A DNA stretch of 64,000 nt from Rhodovulum sp. (GCA_002706605.1 PALT01000034.1:1-64000), one strand, 5' to 3'. Counted from the stretch's first letter, positions 47,456 through 56,429 are shown. Made by a program: numbers and translations. The notes: generated by a model from the letters alone, not told the origin.

Positions 47456-50202
47456 GCCGCCCCCTTCTTGTTCATTCGGGAGTAAAGCTCGAAGAGCTTT
47501 TCGAGGCGTTCGGTGTCGTTGCGGAAGCGACGGCCGATATAGATGCGTTCCAACACCTCGTCGTTACGATCATGCGCTGCGCGCAGATCGTCCGGCATCT
47601 TCTCGGGGTCATAGAGGTCGGCGATGGTTGCGGGAAAATGCGCCTCGCGCGCCAGAAGGATATCTTCGGCACAGCGGGTCAGGTCTTCCTTATTCTTCTC
47701 AGTGAGTTTGGGGAGGGGGAAAGTGTTCCAGCCAAGTGTGTTCGAATACGAAAAATCAGTTCGCATCCTTACACAGACCGTACCAATCCAAACCCAATGC
47801 AATCGGGAGGCAATGAGAGCCATGTTCCAAAGCGGTGCATCATAGAGTGCGAAGGCTTTTTCTTGAACAATGCTCGCAGCGGAAAGGATGCCGACAGGAA
47901 GGTATGGTCTGTTCTCCGAACTTACACGAGGAACAACCATTACAAGGTGTTCTGCTGTATTCTGTTCCCTAAAACGAAATGGCGTGTCAGCTAGTTTTTG
48001 AGCGGACGCGTCTTTCTTCGCGGCTAGCCGCGCATTTTTCACAGCCGCGATGCGATGAGCAATAGGTGGAATTTTATTTGCCGTCTGCAACTCAGCGGGG
48101 TCAATCCAAAGGCAAGCCCTTGGCGAAGCTGAAATGAATTCTTTTGATCCGTAGTATGGTCGGATAAATTCAAATGCTTCTGGAAAATCCTCGACCATTG
48201 CCTTCGCTTCACTTTGAGACATAACTAGTGATGAGCCGTAGTAAGGGTGGTTTCCGAACTGCATCGGTGTCAGCTGACTTGCGGGTTTGCTTCGAGGGCG
48301 AACCTCAATATTCGGCGCTGCGACGAGGTATGCATTCAGATTAGAAGCTTCTCGAACGATTTGCTCTCCCTGATCATCGATCGAAAACAGCCTTCGGCCT
48401 GCTGGTGGTTGATTTGAGATACCGACGATAATGACGGTAACACCTGCATTGTGGCTCGCAAGATTGGCCCATTTGAAGCTAGTGTGAGCGAATGCAATCT
48501 GATGGTTGGTAGAGAAAATCGCCGGCCAAAGTGTCGGGACTTGCTGACCTTGGCATATTGAGTTCGTAGAAACGAGAGCTGAAACGGTAGGTGTGCAAAC
48601 CCCATAATCTGCGCACTTCATAAACCATCCTGCAACGTAGTCGAGCGACTTCCAGCCCTTGACCCTACCGTCAAATATACGCGCTAGGTCGTTCTTTTGA
48701 TCCGTAGACTGCCATTTAGACCCAAGATAAGGTGGATTTCCACAGATATAGGTCTCGCCACCTTCGTTTTCGAAGTCGATCTCAGCTTGATCTAGCGGAG
48801 TGTTGAATAGGTCGTCACCTTTCAGCCTCACGCTCGTGCCGGTCGGCGGGCAGATCGTAAGCCAGTCGAGACGCAGTGCGTTACCACAGGTGATCCAGTT
48901 CTTTGCGTCCAGAGGGAGAAAATCGCGCAAAGCCTCCATCTGACCACGATAGGATACATCGCACTGGTACTCGGCAATGATGAGCGCAAGTCGCGCAATC
49001 TCGGCAGGAAAGTCGCGCAGCTCGATCCCACGGAAATTGGTCAGCGGAATTTCCGTGCGCCGATCTGACTCGCCGCGCCGTCTGTTGATCTCGGCCTCAA
49101 TGGCGCGCATTTGCTTGTAGGCGATCACGAGAAAGTTGCCCGATCCACAGGCCGGGTCGAAGACCCTAATGCGCGCCATTCGAGTGCGCAGGTTGAGGAG
49201 CTTGCGCGGGTTGTCGTCAGCCTCTTCAAGTTTTTCGCGCAAATCGTCCAGGAAGAGCGGGTTGAGCACCTTCAGGATGTTCGGAACGCTGGTGTAGTGC
49301 ATCCCGAGTGCACCGCGCTCTTCGTCGTCAGCAACAGCCTGAATCATCGATCCGAAGATGTCGGGATTGATCTTTTTCCAGTCCAGATTGCCGATATGCA
49401 GAAGATACGAGCGCGCAATGCGGCTGAAACGCGGGGCTTCGATACTGCCCGAGAAGAGTTCTCCATTCACATAGGGGAAGTCATTCGCCCAGCGTGCGAT
49501 CTTCTCGGCTTCCCGATCTTCACGCTTGGTGTTCATGGCGCGGAAGAGTTCGCTGATGATCTCGTGGGTGTTCGAAGAGTCGCTTGCGCTCATCGTTTCG
49601 ATGGTTGCCGTGAACAAGTCGGGCTTGAGGAGGATGTCGGTATCTTCGGCAAAGAAGCAGAAGATCAGCCGCGCCATGAAATGGTTCATTTCGTGGCGGC
49701 GCTCGGAACTGCCCCATTCAGGGTTGGTTTTCAGGAGCTCAACATAGAGTCTGTTGAGCCGTCCGGTGGCCTTGATGTCGAAGGCACTTTCGCGGATTTG
49801 TTTGACGGTGCTGATGCCAGCAAGCGGCAGGAAAAACCCGAAATGGTCGGGGAAATCCTTGTAGGCGCAAGCGACGGTTTCGCCGCCGATCAGGTCTTCC
49901 GCCTCGAAGTCGCGCCCGTCCGTGGCCACAATGAACTTGGCCTTGGCTTTCGTAGTCGCTGGGCTGGCTTTGAGCGCGGCGAGCGCCTGCGGAACCTGAC
50001 CTTCGGGACAGACTTTGAGGTGGATGTTGTTTGTCTGAAGCACGCCGCCGAGGTCGGACTTGTTGGACGAGCCGCTGCGCAAGCGTTTGATGGTCGTCGC
50101 CTTGTTCCCGAAGGCCTCCAAGAAGGCATAGGGAAATTCCTGACCGTCAAAGGGCTGTTCGGCCAGCTTTGAGATGGCTTCTTCGATCTCGACCGCGTTC
50201 AC
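47452..50202 (-). CDS. MmeI-like class I SAM-dependent adenine methyltransferase
   Basis: This 916-residue protein starts at GTG (ribosome site TAGGAGC). Residues 1-150 resemble the MmeI-type N-terminal region, with FGNKATTIKRLR, but the nuclease position reads D50...H61-L-K63 instead of D...E-x-K, so cleavage is probably lost. A helical spacer follows, then SAM-binding VFDPACGSGNFLV (about 345-357) and the N6-adenine motif NPPY (about 488). The C-terminal part should hold target recognition. It begins the six-gene restriction/DRT operon. Confidence 0.83.
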   Translation of the reverse strand: MNAVEIEEAISKLAEQPFDGQEFPYAFLEAFGNKATTIKRLRSGSSNKSDLGGVLQTNNIHLKVCPEGQVPQALAALKASPATTKAKAKFIVATDGRDFEAEDLIGGETVACAYKDFPDHFGFFLPLAGISTVKQIRESAFDIKATGRLNRLYVELLKTNPEWGSSERRHEMNHFMARLIFCFFAEDTDILLKPDLFTATIETMSASDSSNTHEIISELFRAMNTKREDREAEKIARWANDFPYVNGELFSGSIEAPRFSRIARSYLLHIGNLDWKKINPDIFGSMIQAVADDEERGALGMHYTSVPNILKVLNPLFLDDLREKLEEADDNPRKLLNLRTRMARIRVFDPACGSGNFLVIAYKQMRAIEAEINRRRGESDRRTEIPLTNFRGIELRDFPAEIARLALIIAEYQCDVSYRGQMEALRDFLPLDAKNWITCGNALRLDWLTICPPTGTSVRLKGDDLFNTPLDQAEIDFENEGGETYICGNPPYLGSKWQSTDQKNDLARIFDGRVKGWKSLDYVAGWFMKCADYGVCTPTVSALVSTNSICQGQQVPTLWPAIFSTNHQIAFAHTSFKWANLASHNAGVTVIIVGISNQPPAGRRLFSIDDQGEQIVREASNLNAYLVAAPNIEVRPRSKPASQLTPMQFGNHPYYGSSLVMSQSEAKAMVEDFPEAFEFIRPYYGSKEFISASPRACLWIDPAELQTANKIPPIAHRIAAVKNARLAAKKDASAQKLADTPFRFREQNTAEHLVMVVPRVSSENRPYLPVGILSAASIVQEKAFALYDAPLWNMALIASRLHWVWIGTVCVRMRTDFSYSNTLGWNTFPLPKLTEKNKEDLTRCAEDILLAREAHFPATIADLYDPEKMPDDLRAAHDRNDEVLERIYIGRRFRNDTERLEKLFELYSRMNKKGAA

Positions 50203-50274
50203 TTGCTCGGGCTCCTACCTTTTTGATCAAGGTTATCAGCTTGGATAGTGCTGTGCACCCTGAGTCGCACAAGA

Positions 50275-50778
50275 TGTGGAAATATCCACAGGACGCCCTT
50301 CAACCGGCGCGAGGTTGGTCCCGCAGAAGGCATCTCCATGACATGGCGTGCATCCAACGCCGCGGGCGCGTTGGTCAGGTGTCCAGAGGCCTCGAAGGGT
50401 CTTGGTCAGGGTTCCAGAGGGGCAGGAACGCCCCTTGGTCGATGGGATGGGTCCAGCGGAAGGGCAGCTATGAAATGCTCCCTTCCATGGTCTCGATGAA
50501 GTCGTCTCCATGAAATGGTCATGGGGGTATCGGGGGTAGCAGGAACGCTCCCCTGATTGGTGATGCAACGGCCAGACGGTGCGAGTGGTTTCAAGGGGCG
50601 CGATAGCCCTTTGATCGATGGGTTTGGGAGAGCGGAAGTCTCCCATGAGTGTTTGACCGGCGATACGGTCTCCTGGCTCTGGAATGGGTTCGATACCCTG
50701 GACGAGCCAGCAGCCGGAGGGATGCAACGGGAGCGCGCAGCGGGCTCCCTTGCCAAGATCGGTGTGGTACTACCACAC
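50275..50778. ncRNA. Hairpin array upstream of the defence operon
   Basis: At least ten short stem-loops follow each other. Examples are TGTGGA..TCCACA (50275-50290), CCAACGC..GCGTTGG (50354-50374), AGGGGC-AGGAAC-GCCCCT (50418-50435), GGAAGGG..CCCTTCC (50458-50486), a 9-bp stem with loop GCGATA (50591-50614), GGGAGA..TCTCCC (50625-50645) and GACCG-GCGATA-CGGTC (50655-50670). GGCTC..GAGCC (50675-50708) and GGGAGC..GCTCCC (50729-50749) follow. Loops AGGAAC and GCGATA each recur. A direct repeat TTGGTCAGG...TCCAGAGG occurs at 50371 and 50402. Strand and function are undetermined. Confidence 0.5.
50762..50778. promoter_or_regulatory. 17-base palindrome, candidate operator
   Basis: GTGTGGTACTACCACAC is a perfect palindrome with a one-base centre. 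It lies at the far upstream end of the hairpin array, where a promoter for the minus-strand defence operon could sit. No regulator gene is adjacent. Confidence 0.45.
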
Positions 50779-50823
50779 ACATCTTGCGTTCGTCTTTATC
50801 TCAAAGTGCTTAATATAGCGGAA

Positions 50824-51588
50824 TTAAATCTCTAGCGGTTTGGCTGGGTCCATCTTCCAGTATTCCAAAGTTGCCAAAACTTCGTCGCGTGGGTAGTGGT
50901 GACCAGCGTTTTTCAGATCGTTTTGAATGGCTTTCCACCGACGCTGAGCTGTCGCCCTGATATCGGCGTTGATCTTCATGACGCCTTTGGGTTCAGACGT
51001 GCCGGGTTGTCGTGGCCAGCTCTCAGGGTAGTCCTGCCAGTCGCTCCAGTCGTCCAATAGTTCGTTGGATTCGGTTTGTGTTTCATGATCGCACTGCCAG
51101 CCATAGGTGTTGCGGGCGCAAATACGCAGCATCGATTTTACTTCCGGCATGGTGTCAGTGAACGCCTTCAGTGGCGTCGGCAGAAGGACCATATTGGCTA
51201 AGCAAGAGAAGAAGCGGCGATCCTGCACCACAGCATTCGCTACTTGATATTTCGCATCGTCAACACCCCAAAGGTGGCAGCACGTCCAGCCATCGCGTCC
51301 CTTCGAGCGCAATCCCAATCCATAGGTGAGCGCTTTGTTTGCGTATGTGTTTCCTTCCTGCTTATGAACAGCGTGACCTGTCTGCTGGTTGGTGTTCATC
51401 TGAGGCTCAGACCAATTGGATTTAAAGAAGTGCACGCGCCTCGCAAATTCTGGATACCAAACGGGTAGTAGCTTGAACGTTTCGGGGTCGACCCAGCGTG
51501 CCGTGCGTTCGATCAAGCGCATGACTTCTTCAAGTGATAGTTCGGCCATTAATGCATCAAGGCCGTTGGGTAGGTTTAGTTTGCTCAT
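50824..51588 (-). CDS. Hypothetical protein, possible HNH-like
   Basis: This protein of about 254 residues uses the ATG at 51588 (MSKLNLPNGLDALM); a GTG 36 bases upstream is the alternative. It contains CCHLWGVDD and CLANMVLLPTPLKAFTD with CARNTYGWQCDH. The His, Cys and Asn spacing recalls some HNH-type proteins, but the match is weak. It lies upstream of the hairpin array and the defence operon on the same strand. The 160 bases upstream show no other gene. Confidence 0.5.
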   Translation of the reverse strand: MSKLNLPNGLDALMAELSLEEVMRLIERTARWVDPETFKLLPVWYPEFARRVHFFKSNWSEPQMNTNQQTGHAVHKQEGNTYANKALTYGLGLRSKGRDGWTCCHLWGVDDAKYQVANAVVQDRRFFSCLANMVLLPTPLKAFTDTMPEVKSMLRICARNTYGWQCDHETQTESNELLDDWSDWQDYPESWPRQPGTSEPKGVMKINADIRATAQRRWKAIQNDLKNAGHHYPRDEVLATLEYWKMDPAKPLEI

Positions 51589-51748
51589 AACTCTTGCAAG
51601 TTTAAGGGGTGAGCGAGGTTTCACGAAGATAAATTTGTAAGACGATTGCCATTTCCGTCGTCCTCAACGATCCAGATTGTAAGATGGCGAGCCTGCGGGC
51701 CCAGTGGAAAGTTGCTAACATAATTGCTCCCAATAAATATTTCAGAAA

Positions 51749-52237
51749 TCATTTTTTTACTCCCCTTTGGTCAACATAATTTTTGTGAGAATCGTTTTTG
51801 GAATAAAAGACAGAGGTCATTGGGGCGCGATAAAACTGCACTCCAAAGGAGACTAGTGAGTCATCTGCACTTCTATATCTGACGCTAAAATTTCGAACGT
51901 TACTATATTCCATTTGGGGCGGAACGTTTTTATAGGCGTACTTGATAATGTAGGTCTCAGGAAGAAGGTCAACGGCCTTCGGGCCAATCACGTAGTATCC
52001 ACGTTGCTCTCCAATAAATTTCTCGACTGTCGTTCGCTGAGTGCCCTTAGGTAGTATCTTGCTCAGGGTATCGTATAGAGACTCCTCACTCCAATAGTCG
52101 TGAGCGCTGAAGGCTTTCGGATGATCTTTTAAGTGTTGAATGCTGGGATTTCGCGCCGTGATTGCGTATATGCCGCCAGCAAACATCGCAAGCGCAACGG
52201 CAATAATTACTAACTTCTGCTTCAAGCTCTTCTCCAA
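51749..52237 (-). CDS. Membrane-anchored hypothetical protein
   Basis: This 162-residue protein has one N-terminal membrane helix (residues 8-27, LVIIAVALAMFAGGIYAI) and an extracytoplasmic domain. LSKILPKGTQRTTVEKFIG resembles SmpA/OmlA-type small domains. It appears to start at TTG because GGAGG sits about 7 bases upstream and no ATG is available. Function is unknown. Confidence 0.6.
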   Translation of the reverse strand: MEKSLKQKLVIIAVALAMFAGGIYAITARNPSIQHLKDHPKAFSAHDYWSEESLYDTLSKILPKGTQRTTVEKFIGEQRGYYVIGPKAVDLLPETYIIKYAYKNVPPQMEYSNVRNFSVRYRSADDSLVSFGVQFYRAPMTSVFYSKNDSHKNYVDQRGVKK

Positions 52238-53043
52238 AATGAATCCTCCAATTTTCTCTCAACGATTAGATGAATCCATGCTTTCGTATGGGTATCAAAA
52301 TATTCCATTATTTGGGTGAAATGGCCTGTGGATAGATTGTGCCGTACGTTGAATTGCGCGGCGCAAAAATTTGTGTGCCGAACACGCCACGGCGCATTTC
52401 CATACTGGCGCTTATCACTGGCAGCGACGTGGGCGTGGTCTCAACCCTAGCAGGTCTGGGGTGATGCCAAGCGAGAGCAATCACTGGACGAGTTCTGAAA
52501 ACGTGAGCCGAAATACGAGGAGAGCTTCACGTATCTGGACTACGAGGGGTCAGAAGAGCCGCCCTGGAGTGCTCACAAGCGCTCACGCACTTGGAACTTG
52601 AATACTTTTGGCCACCAAAAGTAACTTGAAAAGCATGATCCAGGCGAACTTCATATGCGACCTAACCTGCCGGTTTGTAAGGGAAATATACCTGATCCTG
52701 ATACTATTCGCGACTGTAACGAGGACTGAGAGCGCTCGTGAACCTGTGAGCCAATGCAAGAAATTTGCAGAAATTTCCGGGTGATTTTGATGCTGCCCTT
52801 GCAGCCCCACAGGGGCGCACCTACGACTGCTCGTAGCAGGGCGGCACAAACCAACTACGCCGCACAATACTGAACCGGTCGCATTCCGGCCATAACACTA
52901 ACTAAAAGCACCTTACGATTTCCAGATCGGAAAGCGCACCGCTTTGCCGATGACGGGATAGGTGCATCCATTCGATCAAACGAACCAATTCGGAAAACAC
53001 CGTTTTTCGGAAACGGTAAATACGGCCTGCGGCTAGAAAGGAG
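52238..53043. other. Noncoding region with several inverted repeats, oriT candidate
   Basis: No convincing gene is present in 800 bases. Perfect hairpins are ACTTTTGG-CCA-CCAAAAGT (52604-52622), GCCCC-ACA-GGGGC (52804-52816), CTACG..CGTAG (52821-52836) and ACCGTTT-TTCGG-AAACGGT (52999-53017). It precedes the plus-strand transfer module, a usual place for an origin of transfer. No known nic-site motif was recognised. Confidence 0.4.
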
Positions 53044-53355
53044 ATGAAATTGCTTGGTCACGGAAACCAGAACAGACCGCCGGGGCAAAACGGAAATGAC
53101 CCGAATGACTTTGTCGCGGTTATAGCGGGTCTGGGCGCAGCCTTCTTATGGGCCAATCCGTTGTTCGAGTTAACGCAGGAGACCTTTCGGCACATAGCAG
53201 TAAGCAACTACGGCTACGAAATGCTCGAAGCATTTGAACTCGCCTACCGGGTTTTCCTGCACATCTCGATCTTCGCCATCACCCGCGTCGCCACCCGGTT
53301 CGCGCTCGCCGCGATCATCACGGCGCTCGGCTATCGGCTCGCGTTTTCACTCTAA
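53044..53355 (+). CDS. Small membrane protein
   Basis: This 103-residue protein has two or three hydrophobic segments (about residues 23-43, 70-103). AAAGGAG touches the ATG directly, so a TTG 6 bases later (53050) may be the real start. It begins the plus-strand transfer module before the coupling protein. No family is recognised. Confidence 0.55.
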   Translation: MKLLGHGNQNRPPGQNGNDPNDFVAVIAGLGAAFLWANPLFELTQETFRHIAVSNYGYEMLEAFELAYRVFLHISIFAITRVATRFALAAIITALGYRLAFSL

Positions 53356-53393
53356 ATGGAAACCCTCAGAAATTGGAAAGGAGGTGAGAAAAG

Positions 53394-53549
53394 ATGCCGC
53401 GTATTACTGAAGAAAAGGTTGGTGAAGTTTGGCGCACCCGGGTCGAGAAGACCAATTGGGACAAGTTTGTCGAGTTCGTCAAAGAACTGATGGTGGGAAT
53501 CGTCTGCCTGTTCGTGCTCAGCGCAATCATCGCCGGGATATTTAGCTGA
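53394..53549 (+). CDS. Small single-helix membrane protein
   Basis: This 51-residue protein begins MPRITEEKVGEVWRTRVEKT with a C-terminal helix (VGIVCLFVLSAIIAGIF). A very strong AAAGGAGGTGAG ribosome site precedes it. It may be a membrane partner for the coupling protein, which lacks its own helices; this is inference. Confidence 0.6.
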   Translation: MPRITEEKVGEVWRTRVEKTNWDKFVEFVKELMVGIVCLFVLSAIIAGIFS

Positions 53550-53556
53550 ACCTATT

Positions 53557-53588
53557 CTGGCGAGCTCGAAGGGGCTCGCCAGTTTTTT
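53557..53588 (+). terminator. Rho-independent terminator
   Basis: CTGGCGAGC pairs with GCTCGCCAG, followed by a run of six T. It ends the two small membrane-protein genes just before the coupling-protein gene and would limit read-through. Confidence 0.85.
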
Positions 53589-53616
53589 ATCAATTGCAGT
53601 GAGGAAACCTCGGCAC

Positions 53617-55263
53617 ATGTCGCATTTTCATGAACATCCTTTCGGCTCGGCACGATTTGCGAGCGATATCGAAATACGGCGCGCGTTCCGCAAGAAGGGC
53701 GGTGTGCCTTTTGGTTATCATCGCGGGCGCAGGCTTGACCATTCCAAGGGCGCTGGCGTTCTGGTGATCGGCGGCGCGGGCTCAGAAAAGTTCGTGAGCG
53801 TGCTCTCCCACAGCATGCGGGCACAAGGCCGCAAGCACGAACCGGCGCGTTTCGCCTGGCTATCGCCTAAAGGCGAAGAGGCTGCGGTGCTCGGGCCTGG
53901 GCTCATCCATCAGGGCGCGCACGTATTCTATGTGAATCCCTACAATCTTCATGGTCTTCCCAATCACCGGGTTGATCTGTTCAGCCACTTTAGTGCGAGC
54001 TCACCCAGTTTGGTGGCCGATTGCCGCCGAGCAGCGCGCAACTGGATAGTTCAAAGCGGCGGCGGCGATTCCCGCTTCTTTGAACAGACAGGGCAAAACT
54101 GGCTGTCGAAGATCATTCGCGGGCTCGTCCACGCCGATGGGCATGTCTCACCGCTCAGCATCGCCGAGACCATCGGCATGATTCAGGCCGCGCCGGAGGC
54201 GTGGGACGAGATGGCGGATAGCATTGCTGCGCTCGGAGAGCCGGATTTGCGGATCACTTTCGGCGAGATGCGCGAGATGCGGGAAAACTCCCCGCGCACG
54301 TATCAATCTGTCATGAGCGAGCTCACCAATGCCTTCGCAGTGATGGCTGATCCGGCGTTACAAAACACCTTTACCGGCGCAGCGCAGGCTGACTTCTCGC
54401 TTGGTGTCCTGACCGAGCAAAGCGACCGCCCCGTCTACGTCTTCCTGTTGATGCCAGACGAGTTGATTGCTCAGAACGCCGCGATCATCCGGCAATTCTT
54501 TTCGACGCTGCGCACGCTCAAGCAGCGTGAACCGCACGCGCCCACCGTGAACCTGGTGTGTGATGAGGCGGCGCGGCTGGGTAAGTTCAAAGAGATCGAA
54601 GAATGGTACGCCATCGGGCGCGGCTTCGGGCTCTCGCCGCTTTGCGTCTACCAAGACCTCGGACAAATCCGCGAAAACCTCGGCGTCAACGGTGCAGCGA
54701 CGCTCACGGCCAATGCGGAGCTGGAACTCTATCTTGGCGGCGGGATTTCCGATTTGGAAACCGCCCAGCATTTGAGCCGCAAGCTTGGCAACCAGACCTT
54801 GCACCTAGCCGATCCGCTTACGCGCGAGCGTGCAGCGAGAGCCAAGCGTGAGGCCGTTCATGACATGCTGTTTAGCGGGGCTGACCCGATGAAGACCGGT
54901 ATCGCATTGCGCGGGCTGGAATATGAGATGCGACATGTCCGCAAGCAAGCCAGAGCGCTGCTCACCCCCGACGAAATTTTGACGATGCCGCGCGATCAAA
55001 TGCTCGTGCTGGGTTCTGGCTATGATGTGCGTCCATTTCTGCTCCCCAAGAGCCGGTATTTCGAGCGCCGCGACTATGCAGGCCGCTATTTCCCGAACCC
55101 GTTTTTTGACCGTGACATGGGATCGGTACGTGTGCGCACGCGACTGGGTTTTCGGCGGCGGCGCGTCATTCGCGAGGCGGTGCCAGATCGCTTCAAGGAC
55201 TTCCCCCAATACGCCCACGGCGAGTGGACCTTCATCGAAGGCTACCGCCCCAAACTCAAGTGA
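53617..55263 (+). CDS. VirD4/TraG-like coupling protein
   Basis: This 548-residue ATPase would link the relaxosome to a mating pore. Walker A is degenerate (IGGAGSEKF, residues 51-59, where GxxGxGK(S/T) is expected) and Walker B is VNLVCDEAARLG at about 310-320. It has no N-terminal membrane helices, unlike most VirD4 proteins. The ATG at 53617 has a GAGG site upstream; a GTG 18 bases earlier is the alternative. No VirB genes are near. Confidence 0.8.
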   Translation: MSHFHEHPFGSARFASDIEIRRAFRKKGGVPFGYHRGRRLDHSKGAGVLVIGGAGSEKFVSVLSHSMRAQGRKHEPARFAWLSPKGEEAAVLGPGLIHQGAHVFYVNPYNLHGLPNHRVDLFSHFSASSPSLVADCRRAARNWIVQSGGGDSRFFEQTGQNWLSKIIRGLVHADGHVSPLSIAETIGMIQAAPEAWDEMADSIAALGEPDLRITFGEMREMRENSPRTYQSVMSELTNAFAVMADPALQNTFTGAAQADFSLGVLTEQSDRPVYVFLLMPDELIAQNAAIIRQFFSTLRTLKQREPHAPTVNLVCDEAARLGKFKEIEEWYAIGRGFGLSPLCVYQDLGQIRENLGVNGAATLTANAELELYLGGGISDLETAQHLSRKLGNQTLHLADPLTRERAARAKREAVHDMLFSGADPMKTGIALRGLEYEMRHVRKQARALLTPDEILTMPRDQMLVLGSGYDVRPFLLPKSRYFERRDYAGRYFPNPFFDRDMGSVRVRTRLGFRRRRVIREAVPDRFKDFPQYAHGEWTFIEGYRPKLK

Positions 55264-55277
55264 GAAGGAGAAAAGCA

Positions 55278-55478
55278 ATGCTGAAATACATTGTTATTTT
55301 GCGGAAACCTACAAAATCGCGCGGCGGCATGAGCGCAGGTGAAAGGCTTCTCTATGGAATTGTGTGCTGCATCGCTTTGGCCTGCATCTATCCGGTGTTT
55401 ACCACCGGAGAACCCTGGATAGCTCTTGGCTTCGCCTTTTCGGCGCTTTGCTGCGGCTACGCTGCCCTGTCTCGCTAA
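55278..55478 (+). CDS. Small membrane protein
   Basis: This 66-residue protein starts at ATG 55278 after GAGAAGGAG. It has two hydrophobic helices (about residues 25-42 and 47-64). It follows traG closely in the transfer module. No family is recognised. Confidence 0.55.
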   Translation: MLKYIVILRKPTKSRGGMSAGERLLYGIVCCIALACIYPVFTTGEPWIALGFAFSALCCGYAALSR

Positions 55479-55495
55479 AGGGGGCTTAGGATTCA

Positions 55496-55834
55496 TTGGC
55501 TAGCCCTAAGAGCATCCGCGAAGCTTTCATGCAGCAGGCGCAGGGCGAGAGCTCTGTCCTGCGTGAAGGCCGCCCCGATCCGAAAGCGCTTATCGAACGG
55601 GGCATTCAGACGCGCGAGAGCATCGACTGGCAAGCCTCGTTACATCCCGAAACTCCGGCTCCCGCGATGCATCCGCCCAACCAGTTGCTCAGGCAATCTG
55701 CACTGGAGGCTCAGCGCGAAGAGCACCGCGCGCGGATCAAAACCCTACGCGAAAACTTCCGTCAGCGCCCTGAAGAAGCGCGGCGCGATTTCGATACAGC
55801 CCGCGACTATCGCGGCCCAGAACATGAAAGGTGA
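55496..55834 (+). CDS. Hypothetical charged protein
   Basis: This 112-residue protein appears to start at TTG 55496; an ATG is available at residue 12 (MQQAQGESS). The C-terminus is helical and charged (EAQREEHRARIKTLREN). It is part of the traG-to-int transfer module. No domain is recognised. Confidence 0.5.
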   Translation: MASPKSIREAFMQQAQGESSVLREGRPDPKALIERGIQTRESIDWQASLHPETPAPAMHPPNQLLRQSALEAQREEHRARIKTLRENFRQRPEEARRDFDTARDYRGPEHER

Positions 55835-55840
55835 ATTTGC

Positions 55841-56071
55841 ATGAAATATCAGAGCCATGATAAAATGGAAATTGAGGGTCAGGGCAATACGCAGGCCTGT
55901 AGCGGCTTACAGAGAAGTGTCGCCAAGCATGAGGCCCATAATCCGGCGCGCAAGAACTACGCGGCGAAGCCGGAGCATTATCAACTTCAAATACCATGTT
56001 CGGATGCCAACTCGTGCGGCCTGACCGCTGCGCGAGGAGACGATCATCTATGCCTGAAGGAGGTGGAGTGA
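55841..56071 (+). CDS. Small hypothetical protein
   Basis: This 76-residue protein starts MKYQSHDKMEIEGQG after AAAGGTG, and its stop overlaps the next start (TGATG). The coupling arrangement supports it as a gene, though composition is not diagnostic. Confidence 0.4.
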   Translation: MKYQSHDKMEIEGQGNTQACSGLQRSVAKHEAHNPARKNYAAKPEHYQLQIPCSDANSCGLTAARGDDHLCLKEVE

Positions 56072-56403
56072 TGATGGACGGAAATGATTACAAAAACTTG
56101 CAGCAGCATTTCGAAGCGGCAGCGCGCAAAGACTGCAAAAAGACGCTGAGCATCGATGTCGAGCGTTATCAGCACATGCTCGATGAGCCTGGCCTGACCG
56201 AAGATCAGAAGCGTCAGGCATTAGAAGCGCTGTGGACTATTATCATCGCCTTTGTTGAGCTTGGGTATGGCGTGCATCCCGTACAGGAAGTCTGTGGAAA
56301 AGACGCGAAAGTGGCGGAAGAACAAGACAAGAACGGTCCTGATGCGCTAAACTCGAAGGCAAGTTCACTTACGATAGACGATCAAGACGCGCCGCGCTCT
56401 TAG
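56071..56403 (+). CDS. Small hypothetical helical protein
   Basis: This 110-residue protein starts at ATG 56071 after GAAGGAGG and reads MMDGNDYKNLQQHFEAAARK. It is mainly helical with an acidic tail. It lies immediately upstream of the recombinase and could be an excision or expression control protein; this is speculation. Confidence 0.5.
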   Translation: MMDGNDYKNLQQHFEAAARKDCKKTLSIDVERYQHMLDEPGLTEDQKRQALEALWTIIIAFVELGYGVHPVQEVCGKDAKVAEEQDKNGPDALNSKASSLTIDDQDAPRS

Positions 56404-56429
56404 GGCGGCGCGAGAAAGGTAGGATTCCG

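Noticed and set aside
50275..50778. tRNA gene suggested by GGGTTCGATACCC near 50685
   Set aside because: No D-arm, anticodon arm or acceptor stem of tRNA spacing surrounds the T-arm-like hairpin.
50762..50785. ACACAC near 50775 as the DRT3 RNA template
   Set aside because: It lies 7 kb from the RT genes inside a simple palindrome. The tract at 39505-39513 is adjacent to drt3b and on the right strand.
52371..52867. Open frames in 52371-52601 and 52583-52867 as genes
   Set aside because: No ribosome site, atypical composition and overlap with hairpins.
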